A DNA stretch of 64,000 bases. It comes from a virus. Below the pieces are notes generated by a model. That model was not told the DNA's origin. It did no database searches and saw only the letters and a program-made list of their open reading frames with translations. Every line of letters begins with the position of its first letter. The first letter of the stretch is position 1. Below, one piece after another: positions 26,022 through 35,381 of the stretch. The stretch is from IMG/VR virus record IMGVR_UViG_3300007520_000021, positions 1-64,000 of that record; one strand, written 5' to 3'. The translations under genes were made by a program, and so were the position numbers.

Positions 26022-26951
26022 TTAGTTAATACGTATATTCTTTGATAGCATTGAATCTAAATCGAATTTTAAACATTCGCTAATACTATTACTACCAGCT
26101 AAATCCTCTGGTTTAAGGCCATTGTAGGCATGTACGTGATTTAAAAAAGCGTTCCTTAAAAATTTTAAGTATGTGACTAACGTATCACCAAACACTAATG
26201 GGTGTGCTTCTCTTATAATTTTATTTAATTCGTCTTTAGTGATTAAATCATCTTGGTCATTTAAAATAAATCTTGGTGAACCTTCTTTATGTGTTAATAA
26301 ATTTATTTTATCAGATACTAAATTAATAACACCAGTTTTAATGGTATCACCATCCAACCTCAAATTATGTTTGATTTGGATAAAACTTTGGTTAACCATA
26401 TTAAAGTTTGGGATACTACCTTTTAATGTGTTTAACTCGAAAACACCAGCTCTAATAACAACTTCGGTGTGTTTAAATGTTAAGTCTGAATTATTCCTAC
26501 CTAAAATAGCGACATCCTCTTTATTAGGTGATACGCCTTTATTACTTGGTACTGTTGATGGGCTTTGCTTTTCTTTATGGAAACCACTGTTTAACATGGA
26601 TGTTGCACCATTAATATAAGTATCACCAGCTAACATTTGAGGTTGGGATATTACAGGACCAAAAAAAACCCTATCCGAATATGGGTTTTTTGATGATGGT
26701 ACCAAAACAAAAACAACTTCACCAACTTTAGGTGTGATGTGGAAAAATTTTTGTAACATTGGGAAACAGAATGGTAAATCTGAATCTGAGATACCTTCGT
26801 CAAGACCTAAAATCCTAACCTTCACTCTACCAGCATCACTTTTATCGGTATTAGTTAACACTACACCAGTAAAAAAGTTACTTTTTAATACGTTATCATT
26901 TGAGTTACCGTTAAATATACTCTTACTACCTGATATAAACTTATTACTCAT
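26022..26951 (-). CDS. Baseplate hub protein, gp5 OB-fold type
   Basis: 309 aa. Residues about 25-110 match the gp5/VgrG-type OB-fold: FFTGVVLTNTDKSDAGRVKV, RILGLDEG, LPFCFPMLQKFFHITPKVGE and VVFVLVPSSKNPYSDRVFFG. No lysozyme domain or repeated C-terminal needle is visible, so it differs from T4 gp5 and may plug the tube without enzyme activity. The C-terminal part is helical. It overlaps the 57-codon gene upstream. Confidence 0.83.
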   Translation of the reverse strand: MSNKFISGSKSIFNGNSNDNVLKSNFFTGVVLTNTDKSDAGRVKVRILGLDEGISDSDLPFCFPMLQKFFHITPKVGEVVFVLVPSSKNPYSDRVFFGPVISQPQMLAGDTYINGATSMLNSGFHKEKQSPSTVPSNKGVSPNKEDVAILGRNNSDLTFKHTEVVIRAGVFELNTLKGSIPNFNMVNQSFIQIKHNLRLDGDTIKTGVINLVSDKINLLTHKEGSPRFILNDQDDLITKDELNKIIREAHPLVFGDTLVTYLKFLRNAFLNHVHAYNGLKPEDLAGSNSISECLKFDLDSMLSKNIRIN

Positions 26952-27124
26952 TACTTTAACCTATCACTTAAAATTTCATTAATATTATTAAAGTCAACCT
27001 CAATAGTTTCCATCTCATCAACTAATTTTAATATCTTAGTTTTAATAGAGTTATGTTCTTCTTGTAGAGATTTAACCTCTGTTATTAATTTATTTGTCGT
27101 TTGTTCGTTCCAATTTTTCATCAT
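26951..27124 (-). CDS. Small coiled-coil protein (57 aa)
   Basis: Starts ATGATG, overlapping the previous stop (TAATG), and its stop abuts the ATG of the gp5-like gene. The product is a single charged helix with heptad-like spacing (TEVKSLQEEHNSIKTKILKL). No domain is recognised. Tight coupling on both sides makes it a real gene, perhaps a baseplate assembly or coiled-coil linker component. Confidence 0.72.
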   Translation of the reverse strand: MMKNWNEQTTNKLITEVKSLQEEHNSIKTKILKLVDEMETIEVDFNNINEILSDRLK

Positions 27125-27558
27125 TACCTAATAACTCCAGTTCCAATCGCTATGTTAGTGGTGGCACCTTGCGATATCACAGGTCCACCTAAATTACCTA
27201 CACCAATAGTTGTTACCTGAACACCAGGCGGTATCACAACCTCAATTTTAGAGGTCATTTGTAGGGCCTTAATTATCTCCTCGATTCTTATTAACTCCAT
27301 CAACTCACTAATATTACCATTTTCAGTGAATAAATTACCAACTGGGGCACCAGCATCAACTTGTCTAGCGATAATTCTAGATGCAACACCTCTAGGTGAT
27401 AACCCTGGTCTGGTATTAGAACCTAACAATAGTAATTGTGGGGGTAATGGTGGTAATGGTTCTTCAGGTGCATCAAAAGCACCCATAATAAGATTTATTA
27501 TATTCCCAATAGAACTAAAATCATCTTTACTTTCTGGACCAACTTTATCTTCAGCCAT
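27124..27558 (-). CDS. Hypothetical baseplate/tail protein
   Basis: 144 aa, function not recognised. N-half contains a Pro-rich stretch (PEEPLPPLPPQLLLLG) and TRPGLSPRGVASRIIARQ; C-half is Gly/Val-rich (VVIPPGVQVTTIGVGNLGGP and GTGVIR), probably beta. It is in the minus-strand operon of tail genes and its stop overlaps the next start. Confidence 0.75.
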   Translation of the reverse strand: MAEDKVGPESKDDFSSIGNIINLIMGAFDAPEEPLPPLPPQLLLLGSNTRPGLSPRGVASRIIARQVDAGAPVGNLFTENGNISELMELIRIEEIIKALQMTSKIEVVIPPGVQVTTIGVGNLGGPVISQGATTNIAIGTGVIR

Positions 27559-27591
<33 letters not shown>

Positions 27592-29043
27592 TTAAGCTAA
27601 ATCAGTAGCTTTACTTAATTTAGCCTTACTACTATTAGTGGCATTTAGGAGACTAGCTTTTTGCTCCATTTTTATCCTCTCCTTTTCCTTCCTAGCTTCA
27701 ATCATACTTTCGGCCACTAACTCTAAAACCATTTTTAAAACCTCTTTTAGTAGTAGTCTTATTATAATCTCTTTAACGCTTTTAATGATAGAATTTACTA
27801 ACGCTTTATTTTTAGTAATAAACTCAATAGGGTTTTCAAATGACGTACCATATATTATTGAGTGGTTTAAAGCGAAAATCATAATTAGTTTAGGTGATAA
27901 AATAATACTCATAACAGATGTGATTAATTTTTTAATAACCGAATCTATAAAGTCTAATTTAATAGTTGGTATATCACCTAGTTTACTACCTATAGACGAT
28001 AACTCACCTAATTTAGATAACCCACCATTTAATTTCTGAGCTAAATCAGATTTAGATACAGCTCCTTTTAATTTCTCACTAATAGCTGCTAACTCATTGA
28101 ATGGTATTGAAGACGCTACTGGTGTATCTAAATTTAAATTTTTAACACCAATCTTCTTATTCATAATCAATTCCTCAAATTCAACGGTATCATCATTTGA
28201 GAACTTAAAATAACTATCATTAATTACTTTACTCTCATCAGCCTTTACAATCTTATCGATTATTTTCTCAATTTGCAACTCCTTTAAAATTTGACTATCA
28301 CTTTTTTTACTTTGAAGTGACATGGTACCAAATATAGAATCAACAATACCGTTGATTAGTTTACTAGCATCAAACAAGTCAATACTATCAATGAAATCAT
28401 CATTTAAATCCTTCATTTTCTTCCCATTAGCTGGGTTACTGTAATACTCACTAACTTTTACGTTAATAGTATTATTTGAACTACCCACTGGGTTAAATTT
28501 AAATGTTAATATATCATTTTCACTAGTAGCACTACCCCAATTCTGTTCCAAGTTTGGTAATTGAATTGAGTTGAATAAAAAAGTGTTAAAATCAGAACTA
28601 TTAATACCACCACCAACATCGTCATATAACAACTTACCAACATCACTAGTTGGGTCAGTTAACATTATACCTAGATAATCTAGTTTCCTTATATTAACAT
28701 CAAACCCAGTTGAAGCTGGGTTAATGGTTTGGTGTTTTACCCATTCTGGTATTGAAGGATTGATACCACAACTAATAATCTTACCTAAATCTTTTTTTAA
28801 TATTTTTTTAACTTTAACTTCAATATTATCTAAATTAAAAGCTATGGTTTCAATAATAATTTTTTTTTGCGATTCAAATCCAGCTAATGTTTTTAATAAA
28901 TCATTTAAAAAAGCCATAGAATCACCAGACTTGTCTATCGAACCAAAAGAATTATCAATTTTAAATTTAGGTATACCTTCCTTTGAGACCCTAAGGGCTG
29001 CTATTTCACCAAAAACTTTCTTTTTACTACCAGTAACATCCAT
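27592..29043 (-). CDS. Hypothetical tail/baseplate protein with hydrophobic C-region
   Basis: 483 aa, no family recognised. Beta/alpha mixed N-part (residues 1-210), a helical middle, and hydrophobic segments at about 370-450 (IKKLITSVMSIILSPKLIMI, then IIRLLLKEVLKMVLELVAES). These look amphipathic rather than clear membrane spans. The end is basic and helical. Context with the gp5-like hub suggests a baseplate component. Confidence 0.72.
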   Translation of the reverse strand: MDVTGSKKKVFGEIAALRVSKEGIPKFKIDNSFGSIDKSGDSMAFLNDLLKTLAGFESQKKIIIETIAFNLDNIEVKVKKILKKDLGKIISCGINPSIPEWVKHQTINPASTGFDVNIRKLDYLGIMLTDPTSDVGKLLYDDVGGGINSSDFNTFLFNSIQLPNLEQNWGSATSENDILTFKFNPVGSSNNTINVKVSEYYSNPANGKKMKDLNDDFIDSIDLFDASKLINGIVDSIFGTMSLQSKKSDSQILKELQIEKIIDKIVKADESKVINDSYFKFSNDDTVEFEELIMNKKIGVKNLNLDTPVASSIPFNELAAISEKLKGAVSKSDLAQKLNGGLSKLGELSSIGSKLGDIPTIKLDFIDSVIKKLITSVMSIILSPKLIMIFALNHSIIYGTSFENPIEFITKNKALVNSIIKSVKEIIIRLLLKEVLKMVLELVAESMIEARKEKERIKMEQKASLLNATNSSKAKLSKATDLA

Positions 29044-29046
29044 ATA

Positions 29047-29421
29047 CTACCCCTCATTATCTTTTTTCATTATACTTCTTAACCTACTAAACTCCTCTAA
29101 AGTAGGTGAACCATTAGAAACTCTGGAGGTTTCTACATCATCAATATTACCATTATGTTTAACAATATCGTTTAGTAATTTAGCAACCTCTAATTTAACT
29201 TTAATAGCTGAATCCTTAACTTTATAACCGTTTGTTTTTTCCCTAGCTATTTTAGTTATATCATCAACAGTTTCAGCGATAGTAGAATTACTTAATTCAT
29301 TTATAGCTCTTTGTACGTCATTAATTTGAGCGCACGAATCGTTATAAACTTCTTGCATTAAACCTTGTATACTATCAATGTTGTTAACTGTAATCTGCTG
29401 TTTCTTTTTACGTCTGTTCAT
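29047..29421 (-). CDS. Hypothetical helical protein
   Basis: 124 aa, strongly helical, starting with a basic MNRRKKKQQ segment. Motifs such as QGLMQEVYNDSCAQINDVQRA and VKLEVAKLLNDIVKHNG have the look of small DNA-binding or terminase-small-subunit-like proteins, but that is only a guess. First gene of the minus-strand tail operon, with a late-type element. Confidence 0.72.
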   Translation of the reverse strand: MNRRKKKQQITVNNIDSIQGLMQEVYNDSCAQINDVQRAINELSNSTIAETVDDITKIAREKTNGYKVKDSAIKVKLEVAKLLNDIVKHNGNIDDVETSRVSNGSPTLEEFSRLRSIMKKDNEG

Positions 29422-29436
29422 AGTTTTAGTTTATTA

Positions 29437-29444
29437 ATAAATAC
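29437..29444 (-). promoter_or_regulatory. Candidate late-promoter element
   Basis: GTATTTAT then TAATAAACTA on the minus strand, 15 nt before the start of the tail operon. Confidence 0.5.
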
Positions 29445-29460
29445 TTTGGTTTTTCATTTT

Positions 29461-30195
29461 CTACAAAAACCCACCATCTATTTTACTATTCTTTATCAAA
29501 CTATATAATTTTTTAAACCTTCGCATTGAAACTCTAATGTCTTTGGTGGTTAAATTAGTATAATCCCTTATAGTTGCTAAGACAGTATTCTTATTATATT
29601 TAGAACCACCTTCCATACTTTCAAATATCCCTTCCCAATTACCTAGTATTACAATTAACGCCTCACCAACTTTACGTTCATTCTCAGTAATCTTCTTCTT
29701 ACCTTCAATACCATCTAACTCACTTTGTATTTCAAGAGATACGCTCTTGATGAAATCATCTAAGGTGTATTCAGTATCGTCTAATAAATAAGTCATATCT
29801 TCCCTTTCTTCTAAGTAAGTTGATGATTTATCGAAAGACGTATTTTGTCTCATTTCCTTATCATCTTTAATTAAAAGACCTAATATATAATTTTTACAAA
29901 TAGTACCATAATAGGAGTAAGCTTTCTTACCTTTACCAACCTCAAATCTATCCGATTTCCATATTAAATGTGAAACAGTATCAGCATGTAATTCCTCATA
30001 AGTTATACCTTTACGGTATAACTTATAACGTCTTATTATTGATTCAACCATTTTATTAATGGGCCCCATAAGAAACTCATTATAAATCAAATTTCTATCA
30101 GCGATATCTTTAGATTCAATAAATCTAACCACAGCTTTTTCTTCTTCTGGACCGAAATACAAATCATTTTTCCTTTTTCGACCTCTACTACTCAT
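29461..30195 (-). CDS. Late sigma factor, gp55-like
   Basis: 244 aa. Residues about 35-115 resemble sigma-70 region 2: NEFLMGPINKMVESIIRRYK, YEELHADTVSHLIWKSDRFE, KAYSYYGTICKNYILGLLIK. The C-terminal part (180-240) contains helix-turn-helix-like RDYTNLTTKDIRVSMRRFKKLYSLI. T4 gp55 directs host RNA polymerase to late promoters, so this is the natural reader of the NTATTTAT elements. The overlap with the glycosyltransferase gene upstream suggests shared transcription. Confidence 0.78.
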   Translation of the reverse strand: MSSRGRKRKNDLYFGPEEEKAVVRFIESKDIADRNLIYNEFLMGPINKMVESIIRRYKLYRKGITYEELHADTVSHLIWKSDRFEVGKGKKAYSYYGTICKNYILGLLIKDDKEMRQNTSFDKSSTYLEEREDMTYLLDDTEYTLDDFIKSVSLEIQSELDGIEGKKKITENERKVGEALIVILGNWEGIFESMEGGSKYNKNTVLATIRDYTNLTTKDIRVSMRRFKKLYSLIKNSKIDGGFL

Positions 30196-30995
30196 TAAAC
30201 CATTTCTTTACTATACGTAATATTCCTATCATTTGTGTGGTAGTATTCTTTTTTAGCAGTTGCCATCCACCATCTAGCCTCATCAATAGATAAATTATTT
30301 TTATAATCATTAAAAAGAGAACCTTCTCTTTGGTTGACATGTTTATAACCAAATTTAGGTATTACCATAATATTAACAGATAAATTTACCATTCTTAAAA
30401 AGAATTCATAAATAAAAGTTAACTTCATACTAGCTTTCAAACCACCATTTTCCTCGTAAATAGATTTTTTCATAACCATACCACCAAAATTAAAATTTTG
30501 ATACTTTAATAAACAGTTAATATCTAGTTGACCCATTATATCTGAAAACTCAGCTGCCCATACAGCTTCATTAGTGAAACCAATAAACTCTTCTTTAGCA
30601 TTTACATCAACAATAACAGGTAAGAATACCCCAACATCACCATAAACTTCTTTATACTTAACAACATTATCAAACCAAATATTAGAATACTCATCATCTA
30701 ACTCTAGGATTGAAAACCATTCGGTTTTTGATTTACTAACACCTAAATTTATTTGTGATGAGAAATCGGTTTTACCTTCATTCTTAACTATAGTAACATT
30801 TAAATCTTTAAAATCAAACCCTTCTAAGTATGTTAACGCCTCACTATTAATTGGTGTTACTACAATTAGACCCTCTGGTTTAGTTTTTTGGTCTAAAATA
30901 GATTGTACTGCTCTACCAAATAAAACTTTAGTTTCATCCGTTAACTCATGTATTGGTAAAATTACTGAAATACCATTTTTATTTTCTTTAATCAT
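30195..30995 (-). CDS. Family 2-like glycosyltransferase
   Basis: 266 aa GT-A fold. SVILPIHELTDETKVLFGRAVQSILDQ at the start, then FDFKDLNVTIVKNEGKTDFSSQINLGVSKSKTEWFSILELDDEY, with Asp residues in the usual DxD region (LELDDEYS). It transfers a sugar from a nucleotide sugar; donor and acceptor are unknown. No membrane segments, so cytoplasmic. It is the last gene of the glycan operon. Confidence 0.8.
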   Translation of the reverse strand: MIKENKNGISVILPIHELTDETKVLFGRAVQSILDQKTKPEGLIVVTPINSEALTYLEGFDFKDLNVTIVKNEGKTDFSSQINLGVSKSKTEWFSILELDDEYSNIWFDNVVKYKEVYGDVGVFLPVIVDVNAKEEFIGFTNEAVWAAEFSDIMGQLDINCLLKYQNFNFGGMVMKKSIYEENGGLKASMKLTFIYEFFLRMVNLSVNIMVIPKFGYKHVNQREGSLFNDYKNNLSIDEARWWMATAKKEYYHTNDRNITYSKEMV

Positions 30996-32088
30996 TTTTC
31001 TCTAAGTTTAATTCTTCCGACTCTAACATACGTTCAAAGTCTTTAATTCTATTACTAACCAAACCTTCAAAAACTTCTTTAACTTTTAAAGTTTGATTAT
31101 CGGTTGTGTAAATATTTTTAGTTGTTTCCATACCCTCATACAAAGCATTTGGTATAGAATCTTCCATCCATAACTTAATATACGTTGCGATTAGTTCTGG
31201 GATATTTAAAACATTATTAGTCCAAATACCATTATCTTTAATATCTAAAACACCTTCAGTCTCAATTTCCATCCACTCTGGAACTAAGTTAGGTATTTTA
31301 CCAATAACTGGTGTGTTTGACTGGATAGCTTCTAATGGGAATGTTCCGAAACCAGATACATCATCAACCCAAACAGCTAAACAAGCTTCACTTAATTCTT
31401 TAGCGAATTCCGTTCTTGGTAAACCTCTCAATTCTTTGAATGTAACCCATTTATACGCTGGGTATTGTAAATAGAATGATTTAGCTATTTTAAGAGCATC
31501 TGATTGGTCTCTAGTGTGAATTGCTATAACTGGTATTTTAATTTTTTTAGTGTCTTTAAAATACTCTGGAATCGAAACTGGTATAACGTGTGTTTTAATA
31601 CCACTAAAGATACTCTTTAAGTATTCACCTTGTTTTTCACTAGTGGTGATAACATCATTAAACCCAAAATCAGTGTTCCATTTCTTACCTGGTTGTAGTA
31701 ATTCAAAAATATAGTTATAACTTTGAGCCATGACAATTTTTTTACAAGGGAAAGCTTTAACTTGGTCCATAACATTAGCAAAAACCTCAGGGATTATAAT
31801 GAAATCACTTGATTTAATGTTTATGCTTTGCGATGTAATTGAAGTGTGAGGTAATTTCATATACTCTTCACCCAACCAACTAGAAACTCCAGTATATTCA
31901 TCTTTTTCGTGTAATATAACAGCGTTATACCCTAAATTATTTAATATTTTAACATTCTCATAAACATTAGCAATACCAGCCGTTGGGTTACCCATCGTGT
32001 CTAAAACAAAGAAATATAAAGAAAAGTCTTTATTTTCTAAATGTTGTATAACTTCATTAATTTGCTTATTTTTTTCTCCTAATTCCAT
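30988..32088 (-). CDS. GT-B glycosyltransferase (GT4-like)
   Basis: About 366 aa from the ATG one nt after the upstream stop; a TTG nine nt earlier is a less likely start. N-domain: LYFFVLDTMGNPTAGIANVY and LNNLGYNAVILHEKDEY. C-domain: TEFAKELSEACLAVWVDDVSGFGTFPLEAIQSNTPVIG, the typical donor-binding fold with Glu in FPLEAIQSNTPV. Sugar specificity cannot be read. In an operon of other sugar enzymes. Confidence 0.8.
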   Translation of the reverse strand: MELGEKNKQINEVIQHLENKDFSLYFFVLDTMGNPTAGIANVYENVKILNNLGYNAVILHEKDEYTGVSSWLGEEYMKLPHTSITSQSINIKSSDFIIIPEVFANVMDQVKAFPCKKIVMAQSYNYIFELLQPGKKWNTDFGFNDVITTSEKQGEYLKSIFSGIKTHVIPVSIPEYFKDTKKIKIPVIAIHTRDQSDALKIAKSFYLQYPAYKWVTFKELRGLPRTEFAKELSEACLAVWVDDVSGFGTFPLEAIQSNTPVIGKIPNLVPEWMEIETEGVLDIKDNGIWTNNVLNIPELIATYIKLWMEDSIPNALYEGMETTKNIYTTDNQTLKVKEVFEGLVSNRIKDFERMLESEELNLEKND

Positions 32089-32089
32089 A

Positions 32090-32446
32090 CTATTCAATTA
32101 TATTTAAAACTTTATATTCAATTAACGTGTTAAAAGCGATTATCTCACCAACAGTAAAATTATCAAAACCTACTTTCCCCAATGAATCTGCTTCCGATTC
32201 ACTATCCATTAATTTTTGTATCATTTGCATTAATATCTCATACCTAAAACCATCGATAACCCTAGGTTTAGTAAAATGGTTAGTAACCACTTTTTTACCA
32301 ATTAATAAACCATCACTACCGAAAGTTTCCTTAACTTCACTTTCACTACCATCACCAGCTTTTAAAGATGGGTCACCACTTGTTAACATTGTGTTTAATT
32401 GCTCAAAATCAATAAACAATTTTTCACCTCCAATTTCTAAATACAT
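32090..32446 (-). CDS. Hypothetical protein
   Basis: 118 aa, not recognised. Mixed alpha/beta: VVTNHFTKPRVIDGFRYEIL and FTVGEIIAFNTLIEYKVLNI. It sits inside the minus-strand operon between a HAD-like gene and a glycosyltransferase gene, with a spacing of one to two nt on both sides. No catalytic motif is visible. Confidence 0.7.
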   Translation of the reverse strand: MYLEIGGEKLFIDFEQLNTMLTSGDPSLKAGDGSESEVKETFGSDGLLIGKKVVTNHFTKPRVIDGFRYEILMQMIQKLMDSESEADSLGKVGFDNFTVGEIIAFNTLIEYKVLNIIE

Positions 32447-32447
32447 A

Positions 32448-33023
32448 TTAATTTAAAATTTTATTTTGCATCTCCTCTGATTCAATAAAGTCAATTATAC
32501 TATCAACTTGGTAATCGGATTCGATATTTTCGTTATAACTAGTGTTTACTTTAATTGAGATTTTATTCTCAGGTTTCAATTTCAACGCTTCTGGGTTTGC
32601 TGTGATTAATAAATCAATACCATCCCATTTATCTTCCAATTTCGTGACGAATTTAATCGTTTTAAAACTAGCGCCTAATTTAGATAAGAAGAATAAAGTT
32701 GATGGGATACTTTTACCAAACTCTTTTGATACCAATATAATCTCATGCTCACCCTCATCTTCAATGTCTAATATAAATTTATTTAATTTTGTAAATAAAT
32801 TATCATGTGATTGGTCGGCCATACCAAAAATCTCTAACGATGCCTCAACATAAAGGAAATCATTAAGCCCATTATCCTTATCAAATTTAAAATACTTAGA
32901 TAAATCAAAATCAGTCATTTCTAAATCCTTCAATTCCATTTCCTCAATGTATTTAGAATATGTGTAGACTAATTGACCAGTAAAATCTCTTAAAACATCG
33001 TTTAGTGTAATTCCTATTTTCAT
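32448..33023 (-). CDS. HAD-like protein lacking catalytic Asp
   Basis: 191 aa. The start (IGITLNDVLRDF) aligns with the HAD motif I of 5'-nucleotidases (IDxDGVLRDF), but both Asp positions read Thr and Asn. Motif II-like EIILVSKEFGKSIPSTLFFLSKLG and a later DLLITANPEAL are preserved. It is therefore probably not a phosphatase; it may bind nucleotides or a protein. It lies between phoH and the glycan genes. Confidence 0.62.
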   Translation of the reverse strand: MKIGITLNDVLRDFTGQLVYTYSKYIEEMELKDLEMTDFDLSKYFKFDKDNGLNDFLYVEASLEIFGMADQSHDNLFTKLNKFILDIEDEGEHEIILVSKEFGKSIPSTLFFLSKLGASFKTIKFVTKLEDKWDGIDLLITANPEALKLKPENKISIKVNTSYNENIESDYQVDSIIDFIESEEMQNKILN

Positions 33024-33059
33024 ACTAAATATATAATTAAATTATGGTGTAAGTAAAGT

Positions 33060-33995
33060 TTACCAAGTGAATTTTTTACGTATGTTGAAAATAAACGACT
33101 CGAATTTAGTAGGTATCACTACTTTAGTAGGTAACACCCCTTTAGGTGTGGCCCTTTCATTTAAATTAAGTTTCACAACTTTAGTTGGTTTCAAATTCTC
33201 AACATCATCTAAATCATACCTATCTAAAATCTTAGCTATTATAGCGTGTCTAACGATATCACCTTTTGTGAATTCAAAGAAATCAACTTCTGGTAAACCA
33301 TTAAGAATTTTTATTACATGATACAAACCACTTTCATGGTAGTCCCTAAATTTATCAGATTGTCTTAAATCACCAGTAATTATGAATTTTGAGTTATCAC
33401 CAATTCTAGTTAAAAGTGTCTTCATTTGACTTTTAGTTAAATTTTGAGCTTCTTCTAAAACTAAAATTGTGTTATCGATAGTTTTACCCCTTAAAAACCC
33501 AATTGGTTCAACTTTAAGAATCTTACTATATTCTAATTCAAGTCTATTATGGTAACCAACTAACTTATCAATAATGTCCATAGATGAAGCCAAATGTGGT
33601 TCTAACTTTTCTTTTAGATTACCTGGGATGAAACCTAGATTTTCTTCCGCTTCAACCGCTGGTTTAACTATAACTAAGTTATGGTATTTAGTTGGGTTGG
33701 TTTGTAATAAATTAATAGCCTTACCGATAGCAGTGTAACTCTTACCAGTACCAGCTGGACCGTAAGCGATTAAAATATCCTTAACACCAATTAAATTGAT
33801 AAAATCTTTTTGTTTAGAGTTTCGACACTTTAAATTTACCTTAGTAGGTAATATTTCATTAATCGTGCGAATTGTAAAATCCTTTTCGGGTAAATCTAAA
33901 CTAGTTTCCTTTTTGGGTTTACGCTTATTGGACTCCCTAGTTGTAGATTTCGTTGTTGTAGAACTAATAGTTCCACTTTCTTTTTTTCTATTCAT
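33060..33995 (-). CDS. phoH: PhoH-like P-loop ATPase
   Basis: 311 aa. Walker A GPAGTGKSYTAI at 79-90, PAVEAEENLGFIPGNLKEKL, Walker B-like TILVLEEAQNLTKSQMKTLL, and TRIGDNSKFIITGDLRQSD. These are standard PhoH motifs. Role in phages is unclear: RNA-related ATPase activity and phosphate-stress links have been proposed. N-terminal 40 residues are basic and low-complexity. It has its own sigma-70-type promoter, unlike the virion genes. Confidence 0.9.
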   Translation of the reverse strand: MNRKKESGTISSTTTKSTTRESNKRKPKKETSLDLPEKDFTIRTINEILPTKVNLKCRNSKQKDFINLIGVKDILIAYGPAGTGKSYTAIGKAINLLQTNPTKYHNLVIVKPAVEAEENLGFIPGNLKEKLEPHLASSMDIIDKLVGYHNRLELEYSKILKVEPIGFLRGKTIDNTILVLEEAQNLTKSQMKTLLTRIGDNSKFIITGDLRQSDKFRDYHESGLYHVIKILNGLPEVDFFEFTKGDIVRHAIIAKILDRYDLDDVENLKPTKVVKLNLNERATPKGVLPTKVVIPTKFESFIFNIRKKFTW

Positions 33996-34023
33996 AATTA
34001 AATCATATAATTTTTATAAAACT

Positions 34024-34052
34024 AATATAATTACACTTTATCGAGTAGTCAA
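34024..34052 (-). promoter_or_regulatory. Putative sigma-70-type promoter of phoH
   Basis: Minus strand TTGACT-N17-TATATT, 28 nt before the phoH ATG, with a TATAAAAA stretch between. Confidence 0.6.
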
Positions 34053-34054
34053 GT

Positions 34055-34999
34055 CTATTTAATAATTTTATTATCGTATTTAAACTCTAATGACTCATTT
34101 AGATACGCATTAGTCACATCCTCACCATTTATTAAGGCCCTAGCTTTAAATTTAACAACGTAAAAACCATTGTAGCTAATTGTTTTATCATATTCAACAA
34201 TTTCATACTCGTAATATAGGTTGTCATCACTACCAATCGTATTAGAGGATAGGAAACTTATTTTATTAATAAAGAAAAAACTTAACTTAATACCCGTTAA
34301 AGCCTCTTTTAGTGATTTAATTAGGAAAACAGTTTTCCTATTACCATAATCTGGGTATTTTGAGATGTACAACTCTAATAGGAAGTTACCGTCCTCCATG
34401 TCCCTAACAACCATTTTATCAGTGTAAGTTTCAAGATTAAAAATATCTACGGAATCCCTATCAATTTTAATAGGTCTACAAGTTTTCACGTTAGAAACAT
34501 AATTATCATTTGATAACACACCTAAATTATTTGGATTCAAAATATCGGTATCACTATCGTATGGTTTATAAACCTTAGCATCAATTTCAGTGAAACCACC
34601 AAAATCTAAAGTCTCCTTAGTACTAAGAGTTATCTCACCATTATTAACCACTAAAATAACTTTGTGGTTATCAAAATCATCAACCTTAACCTTATCTAAT
34701 TTATGTCTATTAGTATTAGTGGTCTTAGTTATTGGTAGTCCATCTAAGTCATAACCAATGATTTGAGTTTTTAGATTAACACTTTTTTTAATAACCTTGT
34801 ACATTCTCCACCTCAATTCCTTAACCTCCTCAGTTACCTCACCATTTATTAAGGAATCTGACAACCTACCTTGTGAAAACCTATTATGAGAAGCATCTAT
34901 TGAATCCATTGAATCCCCAGTGTTATTAATAGCATTACCCTGAACTTTATTTAAAGCTAATGCAATCATACCTAATTTCCTTTTAAACCATTTTCCCAT
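34055..34999 (-). CDS. Hypothetical protein
   Basis: About 314 aa from the ATG (a TTG one codon earlier is less likely), overlapping the previous stop. Not recognised. Long beta-rich sequence with segments such as HKVILVVNNGEITLSTKET, LSFFFINKISFLSSNT and FYVVKFKARALINGEDVT. Could be a beta-sandwich virion or glycan-binding protein. It lies at the end of the glycan operon and before phoH. Confidence 0.68.
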   Translation of the reverse strand: MGKWFKRKLGMIALALNKVQGNAINNTGDSMDSIDASHNRFSQGRLSDSLINGEVTEEVKELRWRMYKVIKKSVNLKTQIIGYDLDGLPITKTTNTNRHKLDKVKVDDFDNHKVILVVNNGEITLSTKETLDFGGFTEIDAKVYKPYDSDTDILNPNNLGVLSNDNYVSNVKTCRPIKIDRDSVDIFNLETYTDKMVVRDMEDGNFLLELYISKYPDYGNRKTVFLIKSLKEALTGIKLSFFFINKISFLSSNTIGSDDNLYYEYEIVEYDKTISYNGFYVVKFKARALINGEDVTNAYLNESLEFKYDNKIIK

Positions 35000-35381
35000 C
35001 AATTAATTTATTTACCATTTTGTTATAAAAATAACTTTTTATTATAGTTTCCACATTATCCAATTCACCCCAATAAAATTGTTTCCCTTTTAAGTGGGTT
35101 ATGAATTGTTTATTTTCACCCTCTTTAAAATCTCGACTAGTTATACCTCTACCTAATGTTATAACATTATTAGTATAAATCAAGGATTCCAACAAAACGT
35201 TTGAGTTTATACCAATGATTTGCTCAGCGTATGGTAAATAGTGGTGAACATTCTCATATACTTCAATAAAACCTTCCCTATGTTTTAAATCACATTTACC
35301 CATGGGATGTTTTTTAAATAACACTTTCACATCACTACCCAATTTTAAATTATCTTGAACATGTTGTAAAAACTCATCCAT
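34983..35381 (-). CDS. Capsule-synthesis-type transferase, C-terminal part
   Basis: 132 aa. VLFKKHPMGKCD and INSNVLLESLIYTNNVITLGRG match the donor-site half of capsule polysaccharide transferases (KpsC/KpsS-like, Pfam Capsule_synth). The upstream ORF ends just as this begins, in another frame. Joining SPFKR to MDEFLQHVQDNL gives an uninterrupted family-like chain. So this is probably half of one enzyme split by a frameshift, or a base-call error. Confidence 0.68.
   Translation of the reverse strand: MDEFLQHVQDNLKLGSDVKVLFKKHPMGKCDLKHREGFIEVYENVHHYLPYAEQIIGINSNVLLESLIYTNNVITLGRGITSRDFKEGENKQFITHLKGKQFYWGELDNVETIIKSYFYNKMVNKLIDGKMV

Noticed and set aside
32089-32097. TTG start of the GT4-like gene
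   Set aside because: An ATG one nt after the upstream stop is a better start; the same applies to the TTG starts at 35002, 46021 and 60925.
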